From Acidimicrobiales bacterium AG-410-I20 (GTDB lineage: Bacteria; Actinomycetota; Acidimicrobiia; Acidimicrobiales; MedAcidi-G1), in NCBI GenBank assembly GCA_003215175.1, contig QCKS01000002.1, forward strand, positions 1 through 64,000: a stretch of 64,000 nt of DNA, in the 5' to 3' direction. Position 1 is the first letter of the stretch. Each line of letters opens with the position of its first letter. Shown here piece after piece: positions 42,634 to 52,058 of this stretch. Position numbers and translations under genes: made by a program. Below the pieces are notes generated by a model. That model was not told the origin of the DNA and did not search any database. It saw only the letters and a program-made list of their open reading frames with translations.

Positions 42634-43310
42634 AGTAGAGAAGAAACAAATGATCTAATTGCATCAGCGCACTGGTCCGCTGCTTTCAAGTGAACCATGT
42701 GCCCTTGATCAGGGACAACGACACTTTCATGAACATTCAAGTCTCGGGAAAAAAGGGAAGCAGCAGCAGCGAATCGTTTATCTCGCTCACCGAGGATAAC
42801 GAGGGTAGACGCTGAGATATTAGTTAAATGATCTATTACTTCAGAATCCACATGCATCGATATCTCTTCTACTCCAGGACTCTGATCAAGTTTTTCAGCA
42901 CTAGCGCGAACAGCGTCATTCCATTCTTCGCGAGCTTCTGCATTGCGGAAACCAGGTCCAGCGGCAATCAGAACAAGACCAGATACATCTTCTGGACAAT
43001 CCAAAGCATGAGCAAGAGAGAGGTAGCCTCCGAGACTATGTCCAACTAAAACCGCTGGTCGTCCAGAAGCATCAAGCACAGCGCGTAAATCCGACAGGGC
43101 ATGTTGACGAGAATAAGAACCAGGCGGAGGGGAATCACTTTCTCCATGGCCACGAAGATCCCAACTAGCGACTGTATGGTCTTCAGACAGATTCTTAACT
43201 AAGGGGTCCCAGACAGATCGATCATTAACCCACCCATGAGTCAGAACTAATAAAGGTCCTGATCCCTGTAATTCAAAACCAATTTGTACACCATCACTAC
43301 TTGCGATCAT
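42630..43310 (-). CDS. alpha/beta-fold hydrolase
   Basis: A 226-residue hydrolase. LTHGWVNDRSVWDPLVK gives the oxyanion HG motif, VLVGHSLGGYLSLAHA carries the nucleophilic serine, and VVPDQGHMVHLKAA the catalytic histidine. It should cleave an ester, lactone or related bond in the cytoplasm. It is translationally coupled by 4-base overlaps to the epoxide-hydrolase gene upstream and to the FGE gene downstream, so the three act from one transcript. Confidence 0.9.
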   Translation of the reverse strand: MIASSDGVQIGFELQGSGPLLVLTHGWVNDRSVWDPLVKNLSEDHTVASWDLRGHGESDSPPPGSYSRQHALSDLRAVLDASGRPAVLVGHSLGGYLSLAHALDCPEDVSGLVLIAAGPGFRNAEAREEWNDAVRASAEKLDQSPGVEEISMHVDSEVIDHLTNISASTLVILGERDKRFAAAASLFSRDLNVHESVVVPDQGHMVHLKAADQCADAIRSFVSSLL

Positions 43311-44458
43311 CGAACACCCCGGAAAAATTCTCGAACATCGTCAATATATATTTGTGGGGCTTCCAGAGACGCAAAATGACCGCCTTTTTCATGCTCTCTC
43401 CAGAACACAACATTGTGCGAAGCTTCAACCCAACGTTTACGAGCTACAAAGAGTTCGTTAGGAAAAGCTGATACTCCCAACGGAACATCACCCAAAGAAT
43501 CCATAGTCATGCCGCCAGGTTGCCTGTTTTCAAAATAAAAGCGAGTGGACGAGTTAATGGTTTCGGTAAACCAGTACACAGCAACATTCGCAAGTAGAGT
43601 ATCCCGGTCTACGACTGAGAACAGATCATCTTCATGGTCGGTCCATCCGTAAAACTTTTCTCCGATCCAAGACAGCAAACCAACTGGAGAGTCATTTAAT
43701 CCAGCGCCGAGAGTCTGTGGGCGAGTTTCTTGGATACGAAAATAACCATTATCTTCAGCCGCATACCAAGAACTTCTATCAAAATGTTGCTGCTCTTGAG
43801 GGGTTATGTCAGCAAAATCATCCTCATTCCCAGCAGGACCTGCCGCCATCATATTTACATGACATCCGACAACCTTTGTGGGATCTAAATGAGCCATGTG
43901 CCGAGAGACCATAGAACCCCAATCTCCACCTTGCACTCCATATTTGTCGTAACCTAAACGATTCATGAGAGTCACAAAAGCAGAAGCGGTGCGGTTTACC
44001 CCCCACCCTTTTTCTGTAGGTGGTTTGGACCATCCGTAGCCAGGAAGTGAAGGCGCCACTACGTGAAAAGCATCCGACGGATCACCTCCGTAAACTTCCG
44101 GATTTGTTAGAGGATGGATTACTTCAAGAAATTCTACGACTGAACCAGGCCACCCGTGATTCAGCACTAAAGGCAAAGCTCCTTCGTGAGGGGATTTCTG
44201 GTGAATGAAATGAAAACTTTGGTTATCTATTTCAGTTAAGAAATGATCGAAAGAGTTAATTTGATTCTCAGTTGCTCGCCAGTCAAATTCCTCTGCCCAA
44301 TACCGTGCTAAATCCTTTAACCAAACTTGATCGCAGCCATAATCCCAGCCACTATCGGGTATTTGATCAGGCCATCGGGTGGCACTTAAACGGGCATTTA
44401 GATCAGAAATCTGATCTTCGTTTACTGAAATTGTGAAGGGATGAATTTCTTCTGACAC
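43307..44458 (-). CDS. epoxide hydrolase family protein (EHN domain)
   Basis: A 383-residue alpha/beta hydrolase with the N-terminal epoxide-hydrolase (EHN) domain (ARLSATRWPDQIPDSGWDYG). LNHGWPGSVVEFLEV holds the HGWP oxyanion motif, GVQGGDWGSMVSRH the nucleophilic Asp, and EHEKGGHFASLEAP the catalytic His. It hydrolyses epoxides to diols; the substrate is unknown. First gene of the hydrolase/FGE operon, divergent from an SDR gene 77 bases away. Confidence 0.92.
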   Translation of the reverse strand: MSEEIHPFTISVNEDQISDLNARLSATRWPDQIPDSGWDYGCDQVWLKDLARYWAEEFDWRATENQINSFDHFLTEIDNQSFHFIHQKSPHEGALPLVLNHGWPGSVVEFLEVIHPLTNPEVYGGDPSDAFHVVAPSLPGYGWSKPPTEKGWGVNRTASAFVTLMNRLGYDKYGVQGGDWGSMVSRHMAHLDPTKVVGCHVNMMAAGPAGNEDDFADITPQEQQHFDRSSWYAAEDNGYFRIQETRPQTLGAGLNDSPVGLLSWIGEKFYGWTDHEDDLFSVVDRDTLLANVAVYWFTETINSSTRFYFENRQPGGMTMDSLGDVPLGVSAFPNELFVARKRWVEASHNVVFWREHEKGGHFASLEAPQIYIDDVREFFRGVR

Positions 44459-44535
44459 TTTGAATCCTTTTTGTTAACTATAAAAACCGTACTCTGCTTC
44501 TTTCACTATGTAGGAGCCCGGTATAAGTTAAAAGT

Positions 44536-45342
44536 ATGGAAATAAAAAATGCACAAGTCTTAATCACGGGAGGATCACGGGGAATTGGAGCAGCATTAGC
44601 CCGTGAATACTCAGCAAATGGAGCGCGAGTAATCGTTACAGCTCGATCTGAAGAAGATCTAGAAAAAGTAGCTACAGAAATTAATGGAATAGCGCACGTG
44701 GCAGATTTAAGTATTTCTGATCATGTGGATAATTTGATACAGGAAATTGAATCATCACATGGCCCAATAGACATCCTTGTCAATAACGCTGGAATCGAAA
44801 CAGTTAACCCTGTAGCAACTGTTGACGTAGGAGACATTAGAGCGGCCGCAAGAATAAATCTTGAAACTCCTATGGTGCTTACACGTCAAGTGCTACCCGG
44901 AATGATCAACCGAGGAAAAGGCGCTTTAGTCTTTTTATCTTCGCTTGCAGGAACTTCCGGATTCGCTGGGATGGGTCCTTACTGCGCCACAAAGGCCGGT
45001 TTGAATAATTTTGTTGCTGCTTTACGTATAGAACTTAAAAACACTCCAATTCATGCAACTCTTGTCGCTCCCGGACCGGTTGATACACGCATGTGGGATG
45101 CAGTAGAAACTGCTTCTGAAAGCATTCAACGCTCCGTTAAACGATTTGAGAATCTTGGCCTGTTACCGAAGACCAGCCCAGAAAGACTTGCCCAACGAGT
45201 TGTTGCAGCTACCCAGAATGAACGCCGCCATGTGCGTCACCCACACCGTTTGGCACTTAATTTCTGGTTAGGTGAAACCCCACGACGAATAACAGAGGCT
45301 TCAATGATTGGAGTTAAATTTAATCCCTTAGATCACGTTTAG
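44536..45342 (+). CDS. SDR family oxidoreductase
   Basis: A 268-residue SDR. LITGGSRGIGAALAREYS is the cofactor motif, ILVNNAGIE the NNAG motif, LVFLSSLAGTSG holds the catalytic Ser, and the Tyr-x-x-x-Lys is YCATK. The last 60 residues (TSPERLAQRVVAATQNERRH) resemble SDRs with a C-terminal basic segment that act on lipids. It is a single gene, three bases from the convergent LLM gene. Confidence 0.9.
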   Translation: MEIKNAQVLITGGSRGIGAALAREYSANGARVIVTARSEEDLEKVATEINGIAHVADLSISDHVDNLIQEIESSHGPIDILVNNAGIETVNPVATVDVGDIRAAARINLETPMVLTRQVLPGMINRGKGALVFLSSLAGTSGFAGMGPYCATKAGLNNFVAALRIELKNTPIHATLVAPGPVDTRMWDAVETASESIQRSVKRFENLGLLPKTSPERLAQRVVAATQNERRHVRHPHRLALNFWLGETPRRITEASMIGVKFNPLDHV

Positions 45343-45345
45343 TGA

Positions 45346-46383
45346 TTAGGCATGCTCAGCTAACTCTCGAAGTTTGCCTAAAGTGCGAGCAGCGTCACCT
45401 CCGACCGCACTCACATTCAACGTAGTTACCCCGGCTGCCTTATAGGCGGCTAATCGATCGACGATGTAAGCCTCGTCACCACACAAAGTTGTGTTCTCGA
45501 TCAATTCAGCGGGCAAAGCCGCCATAGCTTCGTCTCTGCGTCCATCTAAATATGCATCTTGAACAGCTGCTGCTTCATCAGCAAAGCCGTAATCTCGGCA
45601 AACGTCGTTATAGAAGTTCTTTCCTTTTGCTCCCATACCCCCGATATACAGAGCAGCCATTGGTCGAGCAAAATCACGGTATTGGGCAGCATCGTCACCA
45701 ATAGCAACAATACCTCCAGCCACTACGTCAAATTCTCCAAGTGAAGGATCGCGACGGTTCAAGCCAACTTCTACAGCTTCTCCCCAAATTAGGTGCATAC
45801 GCTCCGGATAAACGAGGAACGGTAACCACCCATCGGTAGTTGCAGCAGTTTCCTCAACGCTTTTTCTTCCGAGAGACGCGACATAAATAGGAATGTTGTC
45901 ACGAACCATGTGGTTAATAATTTTAAGTGGCTTACCTAAACCAGTGCCTTCTTCCGGAGGTAAGGGCAGGGTAAAAACTTTTCCTTCAAACTCAAGTTTT
46001 TCTCTTTTCCATGCCATTCGACAAATAGAGATAATTTCCTTCATACGAGTAAGTGGCATTGAATAGGGCATCCCATGGAAACCTTCAATTACTTGAGGGC
46101 CGGATGCTCCAAGCCCTAAAGAAAAACGGCCACCCGATAAAGCATCAAGGCCTGCGGCTGTCTGAGCGAGCAAAGCCGGTGTACGGCTATAAGTATTAAG
46201 GATGCCGCTTGCTAATTCAATTTTGTCAGTAGTAGCGGCTAAATAGCCCAACAAACTGACAGCATCTAATCCGTAAGCTTCAGGTATCCAAATTTTGTCC
46301 ACACCAGCTGCTTCGAGCTCTCGAGCCTGAGCGGCAGCTTCTTGTGGGTCAGTGGCATAATTGAGAAGAGTTGTAATACGCAT
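45346..46383 (-). CDS. LLM class (F420-type) oxidoreductase
   Basis: A 345-residue luciferase-like protein. EAAGVDKIWIPEAYGLDAVS, ELASGILNTYSRTPALLAQ and FSLGLGASGPQVIEGFHGMP match the F420-dependent LLM oxidoreductases abundant in Actinobacteria. Hydride transfer to an unidentified substrate is expected. A separate family member lies at 23541-24449. It is divergent from the mutA gene across 143 bases that contain an inverted repeat at 46413-46432. Confidence 0.9.
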   Translation of the reverse strand: MRITTLLNYATDPQEAAAQARELEAAGVDKIWIPEAYGLDAVSLLGYLAATTDKIELASGILNTYSRTPALLAQTAAGLDALSGGRFSLGLGASGPQVIEGFHGMPYSMPLTRMKEIISICRMAWKREKLEFEGKVFTLPLPPEEGTGLGKPLKIINHMVRDNIPIYVASLGRKSVEETAATTDGWLPFLVYPERMHLIWGEAVEVGLNRRDPSLGEFDVVAGGIVAIGDDAAQYRDFARPMAALYIGGMGAKGKNFYNDVCRDYGFADEAAAVQDAYLDGRRDEAMAALPAELIENTTLCGDEAYIVDRLAAYKAAGVTTLNVSAVGGDAARTLGKLRELAEHA

Positions 46384-46412
46384 GCTTATATCATCTCATT
46401 GAAAAACCTAAA

Positions 46413-46432
46413 ATGGTTAGTCGGGTAACCAT
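46413..46432. promoter_or_regulatory. inverted repeat, candidate operator of mutAB-meaB and/or LLM gene
   Basis: ATGGTTA-GTCGGG-TAACCAT has 7-bp perfect arms around a 6-base spacer. It lies 30 bases upstream of the LLM oxidoreductase start and about 95 bases upstream of mutA. Shape and size fit a dimeric repressor site, but no regulator gene is adjacent. Confidence 0.4.
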
Positions 46433-46526
46433 CAAATACTGCTTAAATTGCTTAAAAATCTCGTATTTCCGGGTCATCAGTCACATAAATTCCCAATAAG
46501 GGCTCATACTCACCTACGATTTATAG

Positions 46527-47897
46527 ATGGCTGACTTCCCGCCAATGCAATTAACGAATGAATTTGAACAAGTTTCAAATTCAGATTGGGTTGCCCTCGC
46601 AGAAAAAACTTTAAAAGGGGAGCCACTGGAGTCTTTAGCTACGACAACAGTTGATGGCATATCAATTCAGCCGATTTATTCCGCATCAGAGAATATAGGA
46701 CGCACCATCTCACCAGGTAGCGATGAATGGGATATACGTGCACTAGTTATGTCTTCAGGTCCAGACACTGCAAATCAAATAGCGCATGAAGAACTAACGA
46801 AAGGTTCGACCTCGCTGCTTATAGACCTATTCAGCATTGGTTCTTCAAACCTTGAACAAATTTTGGAAGGCATATATCCCGAGATGACAACCATCTCGCT
46901 CCATCCAAATCCCTATGGGTTTGAAGCAGGAGAAAAATTATTAGAACTATGGAGAAGTAAAAACCTTTCTTCTTGCAAAGGTGATTTAGGGCTTGATCCG
47001 CTTGGAGTTTCTTCTCGTTATGGTGGAGAAACGGATTGGAATGGCATAGTTGAAGCCACTATTTCAACACAAGATCATCCTGACGTTCATTCAATCACTG
47101 TTGATTCAACTGTTTATGCCGAAGCGGGAGCTAGCGAAGCATGGGAGTTGGCTTGCTCTCTGTCTACAGCAGTCGCTTATTTAAGGCATCTGCAAGACAA
47201 TGGGATAGAACCCAGTGATGCCGCTGGTTCATTTACCTTTACGTATTCCGCAGACACTGATCAATTTTTTACTATGGCAAAGTTCCGTGCGGCACGGTAT
47301 CTCTGGGAACAAGTGCAGCAGCACTGCGGTATCTCTCCAATGCCTCAGCATCAAACAGCGGTCACTTCAGCGGCAATGCTTACACGGTCAGATCCTTGGA
47401 TGAATCTCTTGCGTACAACAGTTGCTGCTTTTGCTGCAGGAACTGCTGGGGCAAACGCAGTTACTTTACGTTCTTTTGATACACCATTAGGTCAACCTGA
47501 TGAGTTTGGACGGCGACTCGCGCGAAATAGTCAGTTACTTCTTACCGAAGAAAGCGGCTTAGGACAGGTAAGCGACCCGGGCGGAGGCTCTTGGTATTTA
47601 GAGAATCTCACTAAAAGACTTTCAGAAGAATCTTGGAAAAGATTCCAAATAATTGAAGCTGAAGGCGGAATGCAAAATACGTTAACGAGCGGGAAGATAC
47701 ATTCTGAAATTGAAACTACTTGGAAGGCCCGTAAAAACAGTTTGGAGTCAGGAGAGACCTCCTTAATTGGTGTAAATATCTATGCAAATCCTGAAGAAGA
47801 GACTTTGTCTCGATCATCTTCTCTTCCATCACCAGATGGACCGTTTAAACTTCGACGTTGGTCAGAGCCGTTTGAAGAGTCAGGAAAGAAATCATGA
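46527..47897 (+). CDS. mutA: methylmalonyl-CoA mutase small subunit-like protein
   Basis: A 456-residue paralogue of the mutase barrel. It contains [20 protein letters not shown] and [28 protein letters not shown], as in actinobacterial MutA. MutA is the non-catalytic partner of the MutB heterodimer. The usual length is around 610-630 residues, including a degenerate B12-fold at the C-terminus. Here the protein ends shortly after the barrel, so that second domain is missing. Its stop overlaps the mutB start by four bases, which supports a heterodimer. Confidence 0.88.
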   Translation: MADFPPMQLTNEFEQVSNSDWVALAEKTLKGEPLESLATTTVDGISIQPIYSASENIGRTISPGSDEWDIRALVMSSGPDTANQIAHEELTKGSTSLLIDLFSIGSSNLEQILEGIYPEMTTISLHPNPYGFEAGEKLLELWRSKNLSSCKGDLGLDPLGVSSRYGGETDWNGIVEATISTQDHPDVHSITVDSTVYAEAGASEAWELACSLSTAVAYLRHLQDNGIEPSDAAGSFTFTYSADTDQFFTMAKFRAARYLWEQVQQHCGISPMPQHQTAVTSAAMLTRSDPWMNLLRTTVAAFAAGTAGANAVTLRSFDTPLGQPDEFGRRLARNSQLLLTEESGLGQVSDPGGGSWYLENLTKRLSEESWKRFQIIEAEGGMQNTLTSGKIHSEIETTWKARKNSLESGETSLIGVNIYANPEEETLSRSSSLPSPDGPFKLRRWSEPFEESGKKS

Positions 47898-50014
47898 TTC
47901 CAGACTTTTCAACACTGGAGATGCAAACTCTGCATTCAGAACCTCTAGAGAATGTAAAAGGCGAAGCATTTAATACGCCAGAACAAATAGACGTGCTCCG
48001 CTACACAACACAACAAGACATTAGTGAAGTTGATTTTCTTAACACTTGGCCAGGATTCCCACCTTACTTAAGAGGCCCATACTCAACGATGTACACGAAT
48101 CAGCCTTGGACAGTTAGGCAATATGCAGGGTTCTCAACAGCTGAAGAGTCAAACGCTTTCTACCGCCGAAACCTTGAAGCGGGTCAACGCGGACTTTCAG
48201 TAGCTTTTGACTTAGCGACTCATCGAGGTTACGACAGCGACCACCCCCGTGTAGCTGGTGATGTTGGAATGGCAGGGGTAGCTATTGACTCCATCCTTGA
48301 TATGCGCGCTCTATTTGCAGGAATACCTCTAGATCAAATGAGTGTCTCGTTTACCATGAATGGCGCAGTACTACCAATTTTGGCTTTTTATGTTGTAGTC
48401 GCAGAAGAGCAGGGAGTTTCCCCTGATCAACTTACCGGAACGATCCAGAATGACATTCTGAAAGAATTCATGGTTAGGAATACATATATCTACCCGCCAG
48501 GGCCTTCTATGCGTATTGTCTCCGACATCATTGAATGGTCAAGTAAAGAGATGCCAAAGTTTAATCCAATCTCAATTTCTGGCTATCACATACAGGAAGC
48601 AGGAGCTACGGCTGATTTAGAGTTGGCTTACACACTCGCCGATGGGATTGAATATGTCAGAGCCGCAATCAACGCGGGTCTAGACGTAGATGCATTTGCT
48701 CCTAGGCTAAGTTTCTTTTGGGGAATCGGAATGAACTTCTTCATGGAAATCGCCAAACTAAGGGCCGGACGTCTTCTCTGGGCTCATTTGATGCAACAAT
48801 TCAATCCTCAGAATCCAAAGTCTCTATCGCTACGTACACACTGTCAGACTTCTGGCTGGAGTTTGACCGCCCAAGATCCTTATAACAATGTGATTCGAAC
48901 CTGTATAGAAGCGATGGCGGCAACACAAGGGCACACGCAATCTCTTCATACGAACGCTCTAGATGAGGCACTTGCGTTGCCAACAGACTTTTCGGCACGA
49001 ATTGCAAGAAACACTCAACTATTCCTTCAAGAAGAGAGCGACACGTGTCGGGTAATTGACCCGTGGGGAGGCAGTTATCACGTTGAGAAACTAACTCATG
49101 ATCTAGCTAACCGGGCTTGGGAACACATAAAAGAAATTGAAGAAACCGGTGGAATGGCAGCAGCTATCGAAGCAGGCATACCAAAAATGAGAATTGAAGA
49201 ATCAGCCGCCCGAATACAGGCTCGTATTGATTCAGGCCGTCAAATAGTCATTGGTGTAAACAGATATCAGCTCGAACAAGAAGAAGAAATTGATGTTCTC
49301 CGCGTAGACAATGCTCAGGTGCGTTCTGACCAAATCAGTCGGTTAGAAAAACTCAAAAGTGAAAGAGACACAGAAAAATGTCTAAAACAACTCGAAGCAC
49401 TCACTCGTTGTGCAGAAACTGGGGAAGGTAACTTACTAGCTTTGGCAGTCAACGCTGCCCGAGCACACGCTACAGTCGGTGAAATAAGTGAAGCTATAGA
49501 AAAAGCTTTTGGCCGGCATATAGCGGAGGTAAGAACAATTTCTGGAGTGTTTAGTTCTGAAGCAGGAGATGAAGCGGCAGTGCAAGAGGCACGAAATCAA
49601 GTCGTAGAATTTGAATCTCTTCATGGTCGTCAACCGCGAATCTTGGTAGCCAAAATGGGCCAAGATGGGCATGACCGTGGGCAAAAAGTGGTTGCTACCG
49701 CTTTTGCTGATTTGGGTTTCGACGTTGATATCGGGCCTTTGTTTTCCACTCCAGCAGAAGTCGCACGCCAGGCAGTAGAAAATGATGTGCATGTAGTAGG
49801 GGTAAGTTCGATGACCGCTAGCCATTTAACTCTGGTTCCTGAGTTACGAGATGAATTGAAGAACCTTGGTCGTGACGACATCGCCATAGTCGTAGGTGGA
49901 GTTATACCTACCCAAGATCATCAAACTTTATTAGATACCGGGGCATCAGCAATTTTCCCGCCAGGAACAGTAATTGCAAGTGCTGCAACAGAATTAATAA
50001 AGAAGTTGAAGTGA
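47894..50014 (+). CDS. mutB: methylmalonyl-CoA mutase large (catalytic) subunit
   Basis: A 706-residue adenosylcobalamin enzyme isomerising (R)-methylmalonyl-CoA to succinyl-CoA. The barrel has [20 protein letters not shown] and [18 protein letters not shown]. The C-terminal B12 domain carries the base-off motif [10 protein letters not shown] (DxHxxG). This is the last step of propionyl-CoA use from odd-chain or branched acids, valine, or acrylate/propionate from DMSP. It sits between mutA and meaB with 4-base overlaps on both sides. Confidence 0.95.
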   Translation: MIPDFSTLEMQTLHSEPLENVKGEAFNTPEQIDVLRYTTQQDISEVDFLNTWPGFPPYLRGPYSTMYTNQPWTVRQYAGFSTAEESNAFYRRNLEAGQRGLSVAFDLATHRGYDSDHPRVAGDVGMAGVAIDSILDMRALFAGIPLDQMSVSFTMNGAVLPILAFYVVVAEEQGVSPDQLTGTIQNDILKEFMVRNTYIYPPGPSMRIVSDIIEWSSKEMPKFNPISISGYHIQEAGATADLELAYTLADGIEYVRAAINAGLDVDAFAPRLSFFWGIGMNFFMEIAKLRAGRLLWAHLMQQFNPQNPKSLSLRTHCQTSGWSLTAQDPYNNVIRTCIEAMAATQGHTQSLHTNALDEALALPTDFSARIARNTQLFLQEESDTCRVIDPWGGSYHVEKLTHDLANRAWEHIKEIEETGGMAAAIEAGIPKMRIEESAARIQARIDSGRQIVIGVNRYQLEQEEEIDVLRVDNAQVRSDQISRLEKLKSERDTEKCLKQLEALTRCAETGEGNLLALAVNAARAHATVGEISEAIEKAFGRHIAEVRTISGVFSSEAGDEAAVQEARNQVVEFESLHGRQPRILVAKMGQDGHDRGQKVVATAFADLGFDVDIGPLFSTPAEVARQAVENDVHVVGVSSMTASHLTLVPELRDELKNLGRDDIAIVVGGVIPTQDHQTLLDTGASAIFPPGTVIASAATELIKKLK

Positions 50015-50991
50015 AGACAAACATTGAAGACCTAATAACTGGAGTTAAAGAAGGTGACCGAGCTGTTATTGGACAAGCCATAACTTTAGTTGAATCTTCG
50101 CTTGACGAAGATAAGCAATCAGCTCACACACTTCTAGAAGAGTTACTTCCACATACTGGTAACGCTCATCGAGTCGGAATTACTGGCGCTCCAGGTGTAG
50201 GGAAGTCCACTTTAATTGAGTCTTTGGGCAGCAAACTCACTGATTCTGGACACCGCGTTGCTGTATTAGCAGTGGATCCAACGAGCAGCATCACTAAGGG
50301 ATCAATTTTGGGTGATAAAACCCGTATGGCTCAACTCGCTAATGATCCTGCGGCATTCATACGCCCTTCTCCTAGTTCAGGAACGCTTGGAGGTGTTGCG
50401 CGCACAACTCGTGAGACAATGGTGGTTCTTGAAGCAGCTGGCTATGACGTAGTGATAGTAGAAACGGTTGGTGTAGGTCAGTCAGAAACAGAAATGGCCA
50501 GCATGGTAGACACCTTCTTAGCGTTGTTGTTGCCCGGAGCTGGTGATGAGTTGCAAGGAATTAAGAAAGGTGTTCTCGAAGTCGCTGATTTAATTGCTGT
50601 AAATAAAGCAGATGGCGACAATCTTGCGCAAGCACGCAACTCAGTAAACGATTACACAATGGCTTTACGTTTAACTCGATCCACTAATCAGAATTGGGAC
50701 CCAAAAGTGATGATGGTAAGCGGATTGACGGGTGATGGGCTTGATGATTTATGGGCAGCGATCATGCAGCATCGTCAAGTTCTAACTCAAAGCGGAGATT
50801 GGGACCAGCGACGAAGAGAACAACGTTTGTCGTGGATGTGGTCAACGATAGAAAACCATGTTATTTCTGGAATCCATAGCCACCCTGAAGTAGTTGAAAT
50901 TGTGGAGAGAATAGAAGAAGACGTTTCTGCAGGCGCGATGAACCCAAGACGTGGTGCAGAAGAAATTCTTAAAGTTTTCGAGAAAGATTAG
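50011..50991 (+). CDS. meaB: methylmalonyl-CoA mutase-associated GTPase MeaB
   Basis: A 326-residue G3E-family GTPase that protects and reloads methylmalonyl-CoA mutase. [19 protein letters not shown] is the P-loop, [22 protein letters not shown] is the family signature, [10 protein letters not shown] the switch region and AVNKADGDN the NKxD motif. It begins within the end of mutB (GTG overlapping TGA). Its stop overlaps the convergent nrdB end by four bases. Confidence 0.95.
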   Translation: MKTNIEDLITGVKEGDRAVIGQAITLVESSLDEDKQSAHTLLEELLPHTGNAHRVGITGAPGVGKSTLIESLGSKLTDSGHRVAVLAVDPTSSITKGSILGDKTRMAQLANDPAAFIRPSPSSGTLGGVARTTRETMVVLEAAGYDVVIVETVGVGQSETEMASMVDTFLALLLPGAGDELQGIKKGVLEVADLIAVNKADGDNLAQARNSVNDYTMALRLTRSTNQNWDPKVMMVSGLTGDGLDDLWAAIMQHRQVLTQSGDWDQRRREQRLSWMWSTIENHVISGIHSHPEVVEIVERIEEDVSAGAMNPRRGAEEILKVFEKD

Positions 50992-52058
50992 AAATCTTCG
51001 TCAAAAGCTACGTCTCCGGAAACACCTGTTTGGTAGGCAGCAACTGTTCTCTCGAAGAAGTTTGTTAACTCTTGTACATCTTGTAGATCCATAAATCCGA
51101 ATGGATTTTTAGAGTTATAGCGTTTTTCCATACCTAGTTGCAGAAGGCGCTGGTCAGCGACATATTGCAAGTATTCGCGGGTGTCTTTGGTTGATAAGCC
51201 AGAAATTCCTTGCCCCAAAAGATCTTCAGCAAACTGGTATTCACATTCAACGGCTTCTTCAAGCATTTCAACGATTCGCAATTTCAGATCTTCATCAAAA
51301 AGTTCTGGTTGCTCAGCACGCACCGTGTCAACCACAGCAAATGCAAAGTTCATATGGCAACTTTCATCACGGAAAACCCAATTAGTGCCAGCAGCTAAAC
51401 CGTTAAGCAAGCCCTTTGATCTCAGGAAGTACACATATGCAAAAGCAGCGAAAAAGAAAAGCCCTTCAATGCATGCGGCGAAACAAACCAGATTCAATAA
51501 AAACTTTTTTCGGTCTTCAACGCTATGAAGTTCACCAAGTTCATCGATTGAACCAATCCATTTAAAGCAAAAATCTGCTTTCTTCTTAATAGAAGGGATG
51601 TTATGGATAGCAGCAAAAGCTTCTTCCCTTTCTTCATGGTTAGGGATGTAATTATCAAGCAGGGTCAAATAGAACTGGACATGGAGTGCTTCTTCGTAGA
51701 GTTGACGAGAGAGATACATCCGTGCTTCAGGAGCGTTGATGTGCTTGTAAAGGTTCAGAACTAGATTGTTTGCGACAATAGAGTCCCCAGTAGCGAAGAA
51801 GGCGACAAGTCTTGATACAAGATGCTTTTCGGCTGGATCAAGTTTTCTATCAAGGTCCGATAAATCGTCAGAGAAATCAATTTCATCTACTGTCCAAGTG
51901 TTCTTAATTGCATCTTGGTACATCTCATAGAACAGCGGATAACGCATCGGCCGTAATGTGAGATCAAATCCGGGATCCAAGATGTTTCCACGAGAGTCAG
52001 CAGTGCTTTGAGACGGGGTTTCTTCAAATTCTTCGAAGGGTTGTTCTGCAAGAGCCAT
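50988..52058 (-). CDS. nrdB: ribonucleoside-diphosphate reductase, beta subunit (class Ia/b R2)
   Basis: A 356-residue ferritin-like radical subunit. YEEALHVQFYLTLLDN gives Glu-x-x-His followed by Tyr four residues after the His, the spacing of E115, H118 and radical Y122 in E. coli R2. CIEGLFFFAAFAY and RDESCHMNFAF supply further diiron ligands. I chose the ATG at 52058, which overlaps the nrdA stop as TGATG, over a TTG at 52067. It supplies the tyrosyl radical to NrdA for dNTP synthesis under oxygen. Confidence 0.94.
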   Translation of the reverse strand: MALAEQPFEEFEETPSQSTADSRGNILDPGFDLTLRPMRYPLFYEMYQDAIKNTWTVDEIDFSDDLSDLDRKLDPAEKHLVSRLVAFFATGDSIVANNLVLNLYKHINAPEARMYLSRQLYEEALHVQFYLTLLDNYIPNHEEREEAFAAIHNIPSIKKKADFCFKWIGSIDELGELHSVEDRKKFLLNLVCFAACIEGLFFFAAFAYVYFLRSKGLLNGLAAGTNWVFRDESCHMNFAFAVVDTVRAEQPELFDEDLKLRIVEMLEEAVECEYQFAEDLLGQGISGLSTKDTREYLQYVADQRLLQLGMEKRYNSKNPFGFMDLQDVQELTNFFERTVAAYQTGVSGDVAFDEDF

